Shown here one piece after another: positions 62,116-64,000 of a stretch of 64,000 nt of DNA. How positions within the stretch are numbered: position 1 is the stretch's first letter; each line of letters starts with the position of its first letter. The notes beneath the pieces were generated by a model. The model saw only the letters and a list, made by a program, of their open reading frames with translations. It was not told the origin of the DNA and made no database searches. Made by a program: the position numbers and the translations under genes. The DNA comes from Thalassobacillus pellis (GTDB lineage Bacteria > Bacillota > Bacilli > Bacillales > Halobacillaceae), in the NCBI RefSeq assembly GCF_016908295.1, contig NZ_JAFBDO010000008.1, positions 83,727-147,726 on the forward strand. The letters run 5' to 3'.

Positions 62116-62126
62116 ATGTGTATAGA

Positions 62127-62200
<74 letters not shown>

Positions 62201-62227
62201 TTGTGATACCAGACGAAAAATAACAAT

Positions 62228-62302
62228 TGGAGCGAGAGACGGGATTCGAACCCGCGACCCCCACCTTGGCAAGGTGGTGTTCTACCACTGAACTACTCTC
62301 GC
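62228..62302 (-). tRNA. tRNA-Gly(GCC)
   Basis: Anticodon loop TTGCCAA, complete cloverleaf, CCA encoded. Confidence 0.97.
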
Positions 62303-62309
62303 AAAATCA

Positions 62310-62384
62310 TGGCTGGGCCAGCTGGATTCGAACCAGCGCATGACGGAATCAAAATCCGCTGCCTTACCGCTTGGCTATGGCCCA
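62310..62384 (-). tRNA. tRNA-Gln(TTG)
   Basis: Anticodon loop TTTTGAT, acceptor TGGGCCA, CCA encoded. Confidence 0.97.
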
Positions 62385-62398
62385 ACACGGAAAAATTA

Positions 62399-62475
62399 TG
62401 GGGCGACCGATGGGAATCGAACCCATGAGTGCCGGAGCCACAATCCGGTGCGTTAACCCCTTCGCCACGGCCGCC
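62399..62475 (-). tRNA. tRNA-His(GTG)
   Basis: Anticodon loop TTGTGGC, with the extra 5' G typical of tRNA-His opposite discriminator C; CCA encoded. Confidence 0.97.
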
Positions 62476-62486
62476 ATAATAATAAA

Positions 62487-62560
62487 TGGCAGGGGTAGTA
62501 GGAATCGAACCCACATCGGCGGTTTTGGAGACCGCTGTTCTACCTTTGAACTATACCCCT
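62487..62560 (-). tRNA. tRNA-Trp(CCA)
   Basis: Anticodon loop CTCCAAA, acceptor AGGGGTA, 3' CCA encoded. Confidence 0.97.
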
Positions 62561-62599
62561 ATATATATTATTTTACTGATAAATTATTCAAGGAAAAAA

Positions 62600-62685
62600 T
62601 GGTGGAGGGAGTAGGACTCGAACCTACGAACCCGATGGGAGCGGATTTACAGTCCGCCGCGTTTGGCCAACTTCGCTATCCCTCC
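62600..62685 (-). tRNA. tRNA-Tyr(GTA)
   Basis: Anticodon loop CTGTAAA, long variable arm as usual for bacterial tRNA-Tyr, CCA encoded. Confidence 0.97.
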
Positions 62686-62791
62686 ATATTATTCAATAAG
62701 AAGTATGCATTGGTTCAGTCACCGGTGCACTAAAGTGCTACAATCGTTTTCTAGCTGAGAAGTATGCTCAATGAAGTTAGAAAACTTATAA

Positions 62792-62867
<76 letters not shown>

Positions 62868-62895
62868 AGATCAAAAGTGTAAACAGGATTGTAAA

Positions 62896-62971
<76 letters not shown>

Positions 62972-63013
62972 CGCTTAAGTATGCTAATCATATTATGTAT
63001 GAAGTTTGAAAAG

Positions 63014-63090
63014 TGGCGGTCCGGACGGGACTCGAACCCGCGACCTCCTGCGTGACAGGCAGGCATTCTAACCAACTGAACTACCGGACC
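63014..63090 (-). tRNA. tRNA-Asp(GTC)
   Basis: Anticodon loop CTGTCAC, CCA encoded. Confidence 0.97.
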
Positions 63091-63153
63091 ATTTTAAAAT
63101 CTATTAAATCAACTTTATTCGACTAACTAGGATTATGCTTTAATTGAAGTAAT

Positions 63154-63231
<78 letters not shown>

Positions 63232-63292
63232 ATAATGTAAATACGTTCGAATGAACGCTTACGATATTAGTAAAGACTGTTCGTCTGAAAAA

Positions 63293-63368
63293 TGGTGGAG
63301 GATGCAGGGTTCGAACCTGCGACCCCTTGCTTGTAAGGCAAGTGCTCTCCCAGCTGAGCTAATCCTCC
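63293..63368 (-). tRNA. tRNA-Val(TAC)
   Basis: Anticodon loop CTTACAA, CCA encoded. Confidence 0.97.
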
Positions 63369-63387
63369 ATTCAATTTTAAAATTAAG

Positions 63388-63462
63388 TGGTGACCCGTAC
63401 GGGATTCGAACCCGTGTTACCGCCGTGAAAGGGCGGTGTCTTAACCACTTGACCAACGGGCC
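63388..63462 (-). tRNA. tRNA-Glu(TTC)
   Basis: Anticodon loop CTTTCAC, CCA encoded. Confidence 0.97.
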
Positions 63463-63470
63463 AATAATCA

Positions 63471-63563
63471 TGGCGGAGAGCGAGGGATTCGAACCCTCGA
63501 GACCGTGGTAACGGTCTACACGAATTCCAATCGTGCTCCTTCGGCCAACTCGGACAGCTCTCC
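63471..63563 (-). tRNA. tRNA-Ser(GGA)
   Basis: Anticodon loop TTGGAAT, long variable arm, CCA encoded. Confidence 0.97.
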
Positions 63564-63564
63564 A

Positions 63565-63639
63565 TGGCTCCACCGGTAGGATTCGAACCTACGACCAATC
63601 GGTTAACAGCCGATTGCTCTACCACTGAGCTACGGTGGA
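63565..63639 (-). tRNA. tRNA-Asn(GTT)
   Basis: Anticodon loop CTGTTAA, CCA encoded. It is the first tRNA after 5S in transcription order. The order Asn-Ser-Glu-Val-fMet-Asp-Phe-Thr-Tyr-Trp-His-Gln-Gly-Cys-Leu follows B. subtilis trnD. Confidence 0.97.
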
Positions 63640-63661
63640 ATAATTTAAATGAGTATTTCAG

Positions 63662-63775
63662 GCTTGGCGGCTTCCTACTCTCACGGGGATAAACCCGACT
63701 ACCATCGGCGCTGGAGAGCTTAACTGCTGTGTTCGGCATGGGAACAGGTGTGACCTCTCCGCTATCGCCACCAAA
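63662..63775 (-). rRNA. 5S ribosomal RNA
   Basis: About 114 bases beginning TTTGGTGGCGATAGCGG and ending CCGCCAAGCC, with the conserved CCGAACACAGCAGTTAAGC core. It lies between 23S and the tRNA cluster. Confidence 0.96.
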
Positions 63776-63912
63776 CCTTTTCTCAAATTTTAAGGACAAG
63801 GTATATTATATGCACCTTTCCAAAAAATTTCAAGAGGTTTTTTGATTTTTTTGTAAACCTTCAAAACTAGATAAGCGGCAGACATTCACGCGACATGCGT
63901 CTTTGTTGTATA

Positions 63913-64000
63913 GGGAAGTCCTCGATCGATTAGTATCCGTCAGCTCCACGTGTCACCACGCTTCCACCTCGGACCTATCTACCTCATCGTCTCTGAGGGA
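63913..64000 (-). rRNA. 23S ribosomal RNA, 3' end (partial)
   Basis: The minus strand reads into the conserved 3' end of 23S (CGGATACTAATCGATCGAGG). Only about 88 bases are in the window. The 137-base spacer to 5S holds no gene. Confidence 0.95.

Overview
The window looks like chromosome from a low-GC, spore-forming member of the Bacillaceae. The gene content and order (yugO-yugN-pgi-yugJ-yuzA-yugI, then yuiD-yuiC-yuiB-yumB-yumC, yutM-dapF-yuzB-yuzD-yutI, yutH-G-F-E, yutD-yutC, yunA-E, germination genes, and an rRNA operon with a trnD-type tRNA cluster) resemble the yug-yui-yut-yun segment of Bacillus subtilis. Dispersed intergenic repeats and Na+-coupled transporters suggest a moderately halophilic lineage such as Halobacillus, Pontibacillus or Thalassobacillus. 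That genus guess is inference only.

Layout. 1-5.8 kb: stress and oxidative genes (KGG-repeat protein, YjzC-like protein, Mn catalase behind a good SigB-type promoter, CBS protein, AmiS/UreI channel) and glycerol dehydrogenase. 5.9-13.8 kb: an accessory patch holding one nearly intact but frame-split IS110 element, a decayed second IS110 element that keeps its structured 5' leader, copies of a dispersed repeat, a GrpB-type protein, an alpha/beta hydrolase, and an ImmA protease plus tyrosine integrase left from a prophage or ICE behind a LexA-box promoter. Directly beyond the integrase, on the opposite strand, is a complete guanine riboswitch with its own promoter but no gene to control. 13.9-50.3 kb: conserved core covering potassium handling, glycolysis/gluconeogenesis, respiration and redox, Fe-S assembly, lysine/DAP synthesis, sporulation and transport. 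A lysine riboswitch precedes an NhaC-family transporter, a Rex-like operator precedes the NADH dehydrogenase, and a 34-residue MetS-type subunit sits beside an NSS transporter.

50.6-61.96 kb: a GerA-type germination operon is cut off early in its B gene and replaced by a plasmid-like island of about 9.6 kb. The island carries an XerC/D-like integrase, a winged-helix replication-initiator-like protein with an apparent antisense-RNA/attenuator leader, an origin-binding-type P-loop ATPase, two unrecognised genes, and three probable anti-phage or restriction genes: a SEFIR-domain effector in an operon with a PUA/EVE-like plus HNH nuclease, and a large winged-helix protein with a FokI-like PD-(D/E)XK nuclease domain and no methylase. 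61.97-64 kb, minus strand: the terminator, 15 tRNA genes, 5S rRNA and the 3' end of 23S rRNA.

The strongest candidate for something new is the island. It looks like an integrated small replicon whose cargo is a SEFIR/HNH pair plus an orphan FokI-like nuclease. Second is the gene-less guanine riboswitch that now points into an integrase gene.
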